DNA of 43,710 nt. Origin: Prevotella sp. (GTDB lineage: Bacteria > Bacteroidota > Bacteroidia > Bacteroidales > Bacteroidaceae). Below the pieces are notes generated by a model, which did no database searches, was not told the origin of the DNA, and was given only the letters and a program-made list of their open reading frames with translations. Where the stretch lies: assembly GCA_017415455.1 (NCBI GenBank), contig JAFQGS010000054.1, positions 1 to 43,710 of the forward strand, given 5' to 3'. Made by a program: the position numbers and the translations under genes. Below are positions 24,954 through 32,163 of this stretch, in pieces (position 1 is the first letter of the stretch; each line of letters opens with the position of its first letter).

Positions 24954-24980
24954 AAAAACACGTAACACATGTTAAACAAA
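24954..24980. promoter_or_regulatory. Shared upstream motif, copy 2
   Basis: AAAAACACGTAACACATGTT followed by AAACAAA; matches 22511-22540 with one indel. About 200 bp upstream of the secreted protein gene at 25182. Confidence 0.3.
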
Positions 24981-25136
24981 CTTAACCATCACAGAAAAAA
25001 TAGGTGTGTTATTGTAATAAAGCAACCAGTTTGTTACGATTGCAAAATTCTCAGATGACAGGTTTGTTGGTCAATTCTTTGAAAATTTTCTTTTAAAATC
25101 ACTACTCTTTTCATGTATTCTACAAAAAAAAAATGC

Positions 25137-25144
25137 TACCTTTG
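25137..25144 (+). promoter_or_regulatory. -7 box TACCTTTG of the 25182-27499 operon
   Basis: TACCTTTGC is a perfect TAnnTTTG, 37 bp before the ATG at 25182, behind an A-run. A CTTTT lies upstream instead of TTTG. Confidence 0.6.
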
Positions 25145-25181
25145 CATACAGAAACTTCTTAATTATTAAAACAATTTACTT

Positions 25182-25559
25182 ATGAACAAACTATTTCTAT
25201 CACTAACCCTTGCGGTTAGTACGCTCGCAGCACATGCCGGCGATTACCCCTACCTTACATTTGAGACGACAGATGGTGCAAAGGTGTCTGTGGAGGCAAA
25301 GTCTCTAAACATTTCCATCTCAGAAACAACCCTCACAGCAGGTTCGCAGACCTTCACTTTGTCAAATCTGGCAAAGATGTATTTCACTGCTAACAGCGAG
25401 ACTACCGGCATTAGCGACAGTCTGAAACCAGTAAGTGAGCAAACGGTTGTTGCAGTCTTCGACCTGCAGGGACGTAAGGTACAGAAGAGTGATATGCGCA
25501 ACGGAGAAGCGTATATAGTGAAGACAGATGGTAGAACCTATAAATTGCTTGTAAAATGA
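25182..25559 (+). CDS. Small secreted protein with T9SS-like C-terminus
   Basis: A 125-residue protein. Signal peptide MNKLFLSLTLAVSTLAAHA, then a short beta-rich module (YLTFETTDGAKVSVEAKSL with FTLSNLAKMYF) that is frequent in Prevotella secreted proteins. The C-terminus VVAVFDLQGRKVQKSDMRNG with AYIVKTDGRTYKLLVK resembles type A T9SS sorting domains (LQGRKV, a turn, YIV, KxxxK end). Its stop overlaps the start of the next gene by 4 bp (ATGA), so the two are coupled. It may be a minimal T9SS cargo or an adaptor for its partner; function is unknown. Confidence 0.8.
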   Translation: MNKLFLSLTLAVSTLAAHAGDYPYLTFETTDGAKVSVEAKSLNISISETTLTAGSQTFTLSNLAKMYFTANSETTGISDSLKPVSEQTVVAVFDLQGRKVQKSDMRNGEAYIVKTDGRTYKLLVK

Positions 25560-27499
25560 AAAAGACATATTCACTCATGATGGCTCTCTTGCTGACAGTT
25601 GCAGCAGTAGCCCAGACACTTAACGTGAAAGTGGGAAACGTTATCTATCAGTTCCCGGCATCGCAGACAGGTGAGATGATTTATTCCAACGGCGATTCGC
25701 TCACCATTATGGGCAAGACTCTTGCCCTGAACAATATTGACAACATGACGGTAGGTGATAATGAGGTGACAGACGGAACTATCAGTGTCGCTTACAGCAA
25801 TACGTCTGCCACAGTATTTGTAGCAGGCAATATAGCACGATATGTCACCCCCACAGTAAGCGGTGCCCATGTGTCAATAGAGCAAAGCGCCGACCTGGCA
25901 GAGGAGATAACCTATACACTTGCCGGCGAGAGTGCAGACGGAGAGTTCTATATGTCTGGCTCATATAAAGCCACAATAGAACTAAACGGATTGACCCTGA
26001 CAAATACAACCCCTTTATACAGCGGAGCAGCAGTACACATTCAGAACGGCAAACGCATAAAGGTGAAAGTGGTTACCGGAACAGTAAACACACTTGTTGA
26101 TGCTGCCGGCGGTTCGCAGAAGGGTTGCCTGTATGTCAAGGGGCATGCCGAATTTGCCCAAAAGGGAACGCTCAACGTTGTGGGCAACGTGAAACACGCC
26201 ATCAAGACTGGCGAGTATGTCACCATCAAGAATGCTACCATAAATGTGACATCTGCCCTAGGCGACGGCATATCATGCAATCAGTATTTCCTCATGCAAA
26301 GCGGAACAATCAACATAAACGGCACTGCCGACGACGGAATACAATGCGACCTTGAAGGAACAGAGCCTACAGGCGAGACCACCGACCACGAGGATGAAGA
26401 CTCGGGAAACATATACATCAGTGGCGGCACCATCACTGTCAACTGCTCTGCCACGGCAGCCAAGGCTATAAAGGGCGAGGGTGACATAAATATAAGCGGC
26501 GGCACCATTACCATAAAGACCACAGGCGACGGCAAATGGGACAGCGACGACTTGGAGACTAAGGCAGCATGCGGTCTCAGTTGTGACGGCAACATAAATA
26601 TTTCGGGTGGTACGATAGACCTTACAAGCACAGGCTCGGGCGGAAAAGGTCTGAAGTGTGATGGAGTACTAACGGTTACTGATGGCACCATCAACGTGGT
26701 TACCACTGGAGGACTATACTATAACAATGGCACTACAGAGAACCTCAACTATACAGGAAACACAGACAACGTCAGCAACAGCTACTATTCTTCGCCCAAA
26801 GGCATCAGGGTGGGAGTGAAGACTGAAAATGGAAACAGCTATACTTATAGCGGAGGTATAGACATCAGTGGTGGAACCATCAGCGTTACAACAAGCGGAC
26901 GTAATGGAGAAGGTATTGAGAGTAAGAACTATATCAACATCTCAGGCGGTCATATAACCGTAAATGCTTACGACGACGCCATCAATTCGGGTCAAGACAT
27001 GACCATGACAGACGGATTTGTTTATGCCCGTGCACAGAACAATGACGGTCTGGATGCCAATGGAAATATGTACTTGAAAGGCGGTGTGCTGTACGCTATC
27101 GGTACTACACAACCCGAAGTAGCCATCGACGTTAACAGTGAAGAACAGAAGAAACTGTATTTCACTGGTGGAACACTCGTTGCCATTGGCGGGCTGGAGT
27201 CTGGCAGCAGTCTCTCGCAAACATGCTATTCGTCATCGTCATGGAGCAAGAACACATGGTATGCTCTTTATAACGGCAACAACCTGGCACTGGCTTTCAA
27301 GACACCAGGCAGCGGCGGCTCTACATTAGTAGTATCTACCAGTGGCACTACAACACTGAAGTCGGGTGTTTCAGTCAGCGGAGGCACCGAACTATTCAAT
27401 GGTGCGGGTAACATTGACGGAACTGTGAGCGGAGGCTCTTCTGTAAACCTCTCCACATACTCCGGCAATGGTAGCAACCGCCCGGATAGCGGACGATGA
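25556..27499 (+). CDS. Secreted beta-helix carbohydrate-binding protein (Cthe_2159/DUF4353-like)
   Basis: A 647-residue protein with signal peptide MKKTYSLMMALLLTVAAVAQ. It then repeats the short module of its upstream partner in loose form (YQFPASQTGEM, LTIMGKTLALNNIDNMTV). The rest is a right-handed parallel beta-helix of the Cthe_2159 polysaccharide-binding family: YISGGTITV, NISGGTITI, NISGGTIDL, VTDGTINV, DISGGTISV and NISGGHITV repeat about every 40-60 residues, with acidic calcium-site-like DDGI, GDGI and DDAI turns. No T9SS tail is visible; the end is Ser/Gly-rich. Probably surface-exposed or periplasmic; binding of plant acidic polysaccharide is inferred from the family. Confidence 0.87.
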   Translation: MKKTYSLMMALLLTVAAVAQTLNVKVGNVIYQFPASQTGEMIYSNGDSLTIMGKTLALNNIDNMTVGDNEVTDGTISVAYSNTSATVFVAGNIARYVTPTVSGAHVSIEQSADLAEEITYTLAGESADGEFYMSGSYKATIELNGLTLTNTTPLYSGAAVHIQNGKRIKVKVVTGTVNTLVDAAGGSQKGCLYVKGHAEFAQKGTLNVVGNVKHAIKTGEYVTIKNATINVTSALGDGISCNQYFLMQSGTININGTADDGIQCDLEGTEPTGETTDHEDEDSGNIYISGGTITVNCSATAAKAIKGEGDINISGGTITIKTTGDGKWDSDDLETKAACGLSCDGNINISGGTIDLTSTGSGGKGLKCDGVLTVTDGTINVVTTGGLYYNNGTTENLNYTGNTDNVSNSYYSSPKGIRVGVKTENGNSYTYSGGIDISGGTISVTTSGRNGEGIESKNYINISGGHITVNAYDDAINSGQDMTMTDGFVYARAQNNDGLDANGNMYLKGGVLYAIGTTQPEVAIDVNSEEQKKLYFTGGTLVAIGGLESGSSLSQTCYSSSSWSKNTWYALYNGNNLALAFKTPGSGGSTLVVSTSGTTTLKSGVSVSGGTELFNGAGNIDGTVSGGSSVNLSTYSGNGSNRPDSGR

Positions 27500-27529
27500 C
27501 ACAATATCACCTGCGTAAACAAAAAACAC

Positions 27530-27561
27530 AGCGGGACAACGAATTCCATCGTTGTCCCGCT
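27530..27561. terminator. Bidirectional terminator
   Basis: AGCGGGACAACGA (27530-27542) pairs perfectly with TCGTTGTCCCGCT (27549-27561). TTTT follows on plus and TGTTTTTTG on minus. It separates the convergent beta-helix and DUF2795 genes. Confidence 0.88.
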
Positions 27562-27587
27562 GGTTTTAAATTGATGAAAATTATTTC

Positions 27588-27809
27588 TTAATACTCATCC
27601 TCGTTGAAGAGGAAATCCTCTTTTGTAGGATAGTCGGGCCATATATCCTCTATACTTTCATAAACGTCGCCCTCATCCTCAATCTCTTGCAAGTTCTCAA
27701 GAACCTCAAGCGGTGCACCAGAACGTATGGCATAGTCAATAAGCTCATCTTTTGTTGCCGGCCATGGTGCATCCTCTAACTTTGATGCTAATTCAAGTGT
27801 CCAATACAT
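27588..27809 (-). CDS. DUF2795 family protein
   Basis: A 73-residue acidic protein beginning MYWTLELASKLEDAPWPATK and ending DYPTKEDFLFNEDEY. It is nearly invariant across Bacteroidales as I remember the family, so this is a secure core gene despite its size. DELIDYAIRSGAPLEVLENLQ fits DUF2795. Its role is unknown; strong conservation suggests a basic housekeeping task. It lies 57 bp after the end of the cobalamin adenosyltransferase gene, same strand, and may be transcribed with it. Confidence 0.92.
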   Translation of the reverse strand: MYWTLELASKLEDAPWPATKDELIDYAIRSGAPLEVLENLQEIEDEGDVYESIEDIWPDYPTKEDFLFNEDEY

Positions 27810-27866
27810 ATTATTATTATTTTACGTGTTTTTTATATAATGCTCGCAAAAGTAATATATTTTTTC

Positions 27867-28430
27867 TTATTTGCAAGACTTCTGCCATATTTTTTCTCTT
27901 ACGCCGTCAACAAAGTTCAGTTTGCGCGCAAGCACAAAGAGATAATCAGACAGGCGGTTCATGTATTCAAGAACCTGACAGCTTATCTCCGTGGTCTCCG
28001 CAAGGAAGAATATGCGACGCTCTGCCCTCCTGCAGACCGTGCGGCACACATGCGCAAATGCTGCCTCGTGAGAGCCGCCCGGCAGGATGAATGCGGTCTG
28101 TGCCGGTATGCTGCTACTTATGGCGTCTATCGCTTCCTCAACAACTGTAACCTCCGCAGGGTCAAGAGTGTATGACGGTGCCAGAGGCGTCTGTGTCTTA
28201 TCCGTGGCCAGGTATGAGCAGATGGTGAACAGATTGCGCTGTATGCCATATATAAAATCCTTATCCGGACCGTCTTTCATGAACGACGCAAGCACTCCAA
28301 GGTTGGCACTCAGTTCGTCTACAGTGCCGTAAGCCTCTATACGTGAGTTTGTCTTCTTCACTCTTACGCCTCCTATAAGGCTTGTTGTGCCCTTGTCGCC
28401 ACCTTTCGTATATACCTTCGGAATTTTCAT
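27867..28430 (-). CDS. Cob(I)yrinic acid a,c-diamide adenosyltransferase (PduO type)
   Basis: A 187-residue cytosolic enzyme that transfers the adenosyl group of ATP to cob(I)alamin, making coenzyme B12. The PduO/MMAB signature is complete: YTKGGDKGTTSL (7-18), RIEAYGTVDELSANLG (about 30-45), FILPGGS, HVCRTVCRRAERR and YMNRLSDYLFVLARKLN. It ends an operon with the AAA ATPase, DUF4435 and methyltransferase-like genes and starts 11 bp after the last. No cobalamin riboswitch is visible, so expression follows the operon. Secure. Confidence 0.95.
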   Translation of the reverse strand: MKIPKVYTKGGDKGTTSLIGGVRVKKTNSRIEAYGTVDELSANLGVLASFMKDGPDKDFIYGIQRNLFTICSYLATDKTQTPLAPSYTLDPAEVTVVEEAIDAISSSIPAQTAFILPGGSHEAAFAHVCRTVCRRAERRIFFLAETTEISCQVLEYMNRLSDYLFVLARKLNFVDGVREKIWQKSCK

Positions 28431-28441
28431 AATCTTTTCAT

Positions 28442-29047
28442 TTAGAAGTTAATAACATAATCTTGCTTATATTTCTTTTTATCAACGAATATCAGACCGC
28501 AATAATAAAGATCAAACGTAATGCTGTCATTGCGCCGGGCTGCCATTGCCTTCCATCGCTGGTGTGCTGCCTTGTTTTCGTTAATGCCTTCAACAATAAT
28601 GAGCGATCCGTCTGCCGCACCGGCCAGTGCCGTATCGGCATATGTCTGATTTGCTGCCGAGGCACTGACAATCATCATATCCGCTGCCCCTGGCATTGCC
28701 ATCAGTACGCCAAGATGAGCGGATGTGGTGCCTGCCGGTATTCCCGTATATCGCGCCTTGTTACAGCCTGCTGCTATATATGCGGCATGCAGCTCGCTGT
28801 ATCCAGTAAAATCGGTAACCATTCGCGGCTGCATATAGTTGGCAAGACGGAAATACAGCTTCTGCAGACGCCTCTCCTCTTTATTTATCTGCGGGAAACG
28901 ATGCGCAAGCGACTCATAGGCATAGAAGGGCGATTTCTGATTTATCACGTTGCACACCAAGTCATACGCCCACGGCGACTGCACTCCAAAGCCCTTGCAA
29001 TTACCTATGCGACTTAACCATACTGCTATATGTTTTATTCTGCTCAT
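28442..29047 (-). CDS. SAM-dependent methyltransferase-like protein of unknown role
   Basis: A 201-residue protein. The N-terminus GFGVQSPWAYDLVCNVINQK resembles the opening (HGxHSPFVF type) of a Bacteroidetes group annotated as class I SAM methyltransferases. The usual glycine motif I is weak: MVTDFTGYSELHAAYIAAG stands in its place, so the protein may have lost activity. DDGSLIIVEG-like and LYYCGLIFVDKKKYKQDYVINF match the group's end. Its start overlaps the DUF4435 stop by 4 bp, a sign of coupling. Function is unknown. Confidence 0.68.
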   Translation of the reverse strand: MSRIKHIAVWLSRIGNCKGFGVQSPWAYDLVCNVINQKSPFYAYESLAHRFPQINKEERRLQKLYFRLANYMQPRMVTDFTGYSELHAAYIAAGCNKARYTGIPAGTTSAHLGVLMAMPGAADMMIVSASAANQTYADTALAGAADGSLIIVEGINENKAAHQRWKAMAARRNDSITFDLYYCGLIFVDKKKYKQDYVINF

Positions 29048-30066
29048 TGGCCTGCCTCGCTTGCCTTATCACTATTGTTGATACTCAGGAAATGCTCCAC
29101 ATCCTGCTGTATACGCCTGAATGGTTCGGACGTAATGTATCCCATGTTTTTCTTTAGCATCTGCACTGTATCCTGCGTGCTGTTTCTATAGCATGACAGT
29201 TCGTTGTTCATCTGCGTGTAATGCTTAGACTGCCGCCTTATCTCGCTCTCTCTTATTTGTGTAAGTATTCCGCACACCCTGTTCACCACCGGCAGCACTA
29301 TCTTGTCAAACAGATGATGACCCTGGATATACAGGTATGCGCTTTCAGGAGTCACCCCTAAGCTTATCAGTTCGGCTTTCAGTTGCAAGTACGACTCTTT
29401 TGCGTCAGGATGTCTTTTCTGCAGCGCCTTGATTTTCCGCCACACTTTATTACGCACCTTGCTGATGACAGCCTGCGGATTGTTAAGGTCAAAGTTTCCT
29501 GTGAATATAGTCTGATTGAATTCGCCAATCGTGAATTCATCGTATATGTTTCTCCTGTAATGCCATATAGACCATACAAAAAGAGGGAATACGGCTATGC
29601 TGTATTGCTTGAGGAAATCCTCAAAATCGAACAACGGAGTGTCATTGAGTGTTGCCATGACGCATACATTATGCAGCGACGGCGCATAACACTGCAGGTT
29701 TTCTATGGCATAGGCATAGGTATGCAGAATATACGGATTGTTTATTATATGCCTTGACATATCGGTCAGGCCCTGCATCAGATAGTCATAGTCAGCATCT
29801 ACGCACGCTATCATATCCTTACCGACATTAGGCATAAGGCTGGTGAGCGCAGGGCGCTTGCCTCTTTCCAGCCGCTTATGAGCCGGCAACATAACCTCAA
29901 ATTGTCGCGTGCTGTCCTCATACTGACTCAGAATAGTACGCCAGAACAATATATCATCATAGCTTTCCACATAGGCTACTATGCGGCGCCTTGAGTTTTT
30001 TGAGGTCATCCTGTTGGCAGCCTCAATATATGCAGATGTTATGTTGTCTCTGAGTCGTGTGGACAT
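29044..30066 (-). CDS. DUF4435 (TOPRIM-like) protein
   Basis: A 340-residue cytosolic protein. RRRIVAYVESYDDILFWRTIL (27-46) carries the TOPRIM glutamate (E34), and DMIACVDADYDYLM (84-97) gives the DxDxD group (D90, D92, D94), as in OLD-type nucleases. DUF4435 proteins include AriB, the toxin nuclease of the PARIS anti-phage system, whose partner AriA is an ABC-like ATPase; here an ATPase gene lies 52 bp upstream on the same strand. The C-terminal half is helical and rich in basic residues. Nuclease activity and a defence role are inferred; the operon's other genes look like housekeeping. Confidence 0.83.
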   Translation of the reverse strand: MSTRLRDNITSAYIEAANRMTSKNSRRRIVAYVESYDDILFWRTILSQYEDSTRQFEVMLPAHKRLERGKRPALTSLMPNVGKDMIACVDADYDYLMQGLTDMSRHIINNPYILHTYAYAIENLQCYAPSLHNVCVMATLNDTPLFDFEDFLKQYSIAVFPLFVWSIWHYRRNIYDEFTIGEFNQTIFTGNFDLNNPQAVISKVRNKVWRKIKALQKRHPDAKESYLQLKAELISLGVTPESAYLYIQGHHLFDKIVLPVVNRVCGILTQIRESEIRRQSKHYTQMNNELSCYRNSTQDTVQMLKKNMGYITSEPFRRIQQDVEHFLSINNSDKASEAGQ

Positions 30067-30118
30067 TGTCGTATTTATAATGGTAAATAATCGCTATGGC
30101 ATGCTGCCCGCAGCATCT

Positions 30119-30934
30119 TTACTCTTCGGTGATATCGCTCACCTCCGTAACATTATCCATCCAGCCATTCATGATAACGGCAGGGGCATGCGTGGTGAGA
30201 ATTATCTGTATGTTTGGATTCAGTTCAAGGATAAGGTCAATGAGACGTTTCTGCCAGTCGATATGCAGGCTTACCTCCGGCTCATCCATAAAAAGGACAT
30301 AAGGAAGATTGTCCTGAACAAGAACGGTGAGCATTATAACAAGAATCTGCTTCTCGCCGCTTGACAGCTGATACGGCAACAGGCGCTCACCAATCTGCGT
30401 GAAACTAATCTCATTGTCGGTACGTATGATTTTCTTTCCCGTATCATCAAACAACATGTCAATGATATCCTGGAATTTCTTTTTCTGCTCCGACAGACGC
30501 TGGGCTTTCTCCGCGGAGTCGGGTTCTCCGCTCTGAAGAACCTCTATGATACGATTGCCGATATTCACCTGATAATCAAGATATTTACGCTGAAGTTTGA
30601 ACAGCTGCCAGTCAAGTTCTGTGGCAAGACTAAGATCAAGCTTTCCTATGGTGTCGGCATTAAGCAGCGGACGATCGAAAGAGCGGATGACATCATATCT
30701 TATCCACTTGGCATCCTCGGGATATACCTTCAGTCTTACACCTTTAAGCATATGACTCGGAAACTCACCTCCTGCCGCCAGCCCCTTCACAACCTTGTTG
30801 ATGATGGTGCTCTTACCCATTCCGTTAACACCGCTAAGAACATTCACCTTGCGGTCGAGTTCCCATACCACTTTCTTACGGCCACTCCAGAGTGAGTCTA
30901 TCTCTATCCTCTCGATATATTCAGCGTATTTCAT
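30119..30934 (-). CDS. AAA/ABC-type ATPase, partner of DUF4435
   Basis: A 271-residue ATPase from the ATG at 30934 (another at 30940). Upstream frame extends far but crosses the promoter and is not credible. Walker A is SGVNGMGKSTI; the signature is LSSGEKQILVIM; Walker B is YVLFMDEPEVSLHIDWQ; the switch histidine lies in LTTHAPAVI. This is the AAA_15/AAA_21-like class of OLD, RecF-type and AriA ATPases. The body between the ATP motifs is short (about 130 residues), so it is smaller than known AriA proteins. With the DUF4435 gene downstream it forms a likely ATPase-nuclease pair. Confidence 0.88.
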   Translation of the reverse strand: MKYAEYIERIEIDSLWSGRKKVVWELDRKVNVLSGVNGMGKSTIINKVVKGLAAGGEFPSHMLKGVRLKVYPEDAKWIRYDVIRSFDRPLLNADTIGKLDLSLATELDWQLFKLQRKYLDYQVNIGNRIIEVLQSGEPDSAEKAQRLSEQKKKFQDIIDMLFDDTGKKIIRTDNEISFTQIGERLLPYQLSSGEKQILVIMLTVLVQDNLPYVLFMDEPEVSLHIDWQKRLIDLILELNPNIQIILTTHAPAVIMNGWMDNVTEVSDITEE

Positions 30935-31015
30935 AAGCATTTTTTTAGTCGGACAACACGCTCCCCTGCTGCTGACAATGTGCCAGGAAGCATACGACAG
31001 CACTGTCTTATTTGG

Positions 31016-31023
31016 CAAATATA
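31016..31023 (-). promoter_or_regulatory. -7 box TATATTTG of the AAA-DUF4435 operon
   Basis: Minus-strand TATATTTGCC fits TAnnTTTG, about 80 bp before the ATPase start. Divergent from the promoter at 31068. Confidence 0.55.
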
Positions 31024-31067
31024 GGAAATAAATATGAAATGTGAAATAAGTAATATGATTTATTTTG

Positions 31068-31075
31068 TAATTTTG
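31068..31075 (+). promoter_or_regulatory. -7 box TAATTTTG of the EamA gene
   Basis: TAATTTTGC fits TAnnTTTG, 41 bp before the ATG at 31117. About 45 bp from the divergent ATPase promoter. Confidence 0.55.
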
Positions 31076-31116
31076 CCGCATAAAACATCCATAGAATGTA
31101 ACTAAATGCACTACAC

Positions 31117-32061
31117 ATGACAATAAATAACAAGAAATCAAACAACAAGGCACTGAGGGCCCATATATGTATGTTCTGTGCTTGCGCTTTTTGGGGACTG
31201 ATGGCACCATTAGGCAAAGACGCCATGACCCATGGGCTTAACGGCATACACATGGTGTCATTCCGCGTGGCTGGCGGCGCCCTGCTATTCTGGATTACAT
31301 CTCTGTTTGTAACCAGGGAGAAGGTTTGCCTGCGCGACAAGCTGCTGTTTGCGGGTGCGGCAGTGCTCGGACTTGTTGCCAACCAATGCTGCTATACTAT
31401 CGGCCTCAGCATAACATCACCTATAAATGCCAGCATTGTAACGACGTCAATGCCTATATTCGCAATGGTGCTTTCGGCAATCATACTGAAAGAGCCGATA
31501 ACAGGCAAGAAAGCCATCGGGGTTGCCATGGGTTGCTGCGGAGCTGTAACACTTATTATCACAAGCGCTTCGGCTGCCAGCGACAAGGTAGGCGACATAA
31601 GGGGCGACTTGCTGTGCATGGCGGCACAAATGTCATTTGCGCTTTACTTGTCTCTCTTCAACCGGCTGATAAAGCGTTATTCCGTTTTCACTGTCAACAA
31701 ATGGATGTTCCTTTATGCCACACTGATGATTCTTCCTTTCTCTGCAAGCCATGTGGCTGCTATTGACTTTGCCAATGTGCCAGTAAAGACATGGCTGGAA
31801 ACGGCTTTCGTTGTATTGTTTGGCACTTATGTGGCATATATCCTTATGATGGTTGGACAGCAGACTCTGCGCCCGACGGTGGTAAGCGTCTATAATTACG
31901 TGCAGCCTCTTGTTGCCGTTATTGTCAGCATTTTGGCAGGCATCAGCATATTAAAGCCATCCCAGGCTCTTGCCGTAGCTCTCGTATTCGGCGGCGTTTG
32001 GCTGGTGACGAAATCAAAATCACGCAAAGACACAGAGATTGTCAGGAATGAGCAGAAATAA
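31117..32061 (+). CDS. EamA/DMT-family inner-membrane transporter
   Basis: A 314-residue protein with ten hydrophobic segments in two EamA repeats, each about 140 residues: AHICMFCACAFWGLMAPLGK opens the first and DLLCMAAQMSFALYLSLFNR the second. FRVAGGALLFW, ITSPINASIV and GTYVAYILMMVGQQTLRPT with NYVQPLVAVI are classic for the drug/metabolite transporter family. Substrate cannot be told from sequence; family members export amino acids and metabolites. Monocistronic, with a divergent operon upstream and a convergent gene downstream. Confidence 0.92.
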   Translation: MTINNKKSNNKALRAHICMFCACAFWGLMAPLGKDAMTHGLNGIHMVSFRVAGGALLFWITSLFVTREKVCLRDKLLFAGAAVLGLVANQCCYTIGLSITSPINASIVTTSMPIFAMVLSAIILKEPITGKKAIGVAMGCCGAVTLIITSASAASDKVGDIRGDLLCMAAQMSFALYLSLFNRLIKRYSVFTVNKWMFLYATLMILPFSASHVAAIDFANVPVKTWLETAFVVLFGTYVAYILMMVGQQTLRPTVVSVYNYVQPLVAVIVSILAGISILKPSQALAVALVFGGVWLVTKSKSRKDTEIVRNEQK

Positions 32062-32102
32062 AGAGGAATAATATTCAATGTCATTCCCCACAAAAAAATC
32101 CA

Positions 32103-32133
32103 GTCAAGTGCATTGTCTCACAGTACACTTGAC
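32103..32133. terminator. Terminator between convergent EamA and PgpH-type genes
   Basis: GTCAAGTG (32103-32110) pairs with CACTTGAC (32126-32133). On minus it is followed by TGGATTTTTTTG, so it best serves the HD-phosphodiesterase gene; EamA may use it too. Confidence 0.72.
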
Positions 32134-32163
32134 AGGAAATATATCACAAGTCTTTGTCAATAC

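Larger units (their letters stand above)
23276..25181. other. 1.9-kb geneless stretch
   Basis: The longest stretch without a supportable gene. It holds a terminator (23301-23332), two copies of a 142-bp repeat (23559-23700 and 24324-24465) each followed by a hairpin, an AT-rich tract with GAATTA repeats (about 24060-24082), the palindrome GTCAAGTACTTGAC (24132-24145), a hairpin with T-run (24194-24215), a good plus-strand promoter (24213-24244), the inverted-repeat island (24673-24832), a shared upstream motif (about 24954-24980) and the promoter of the next gene. Open frames of 80-odd codons exist, but substitutions between repeat copies are mostly amino-acid changing, so protein coding is unlikely. 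Confidence 0.6.

Noticed and set aside
27867..28430. Cobalamin riboswitch for the adenosyltransferase gene
   Set aside because: No B12-box-like sequence upstream; the gene is internal to an operon.
30935..31210. Longer N-terminus of the AAA ATPase from an ATG at 31210
   Set aside because: It would cross the -7 box at 31016-31023 and overlap the divergent EamA start; the added residues are Cys- and Tyr-rich with no homology I recognise.
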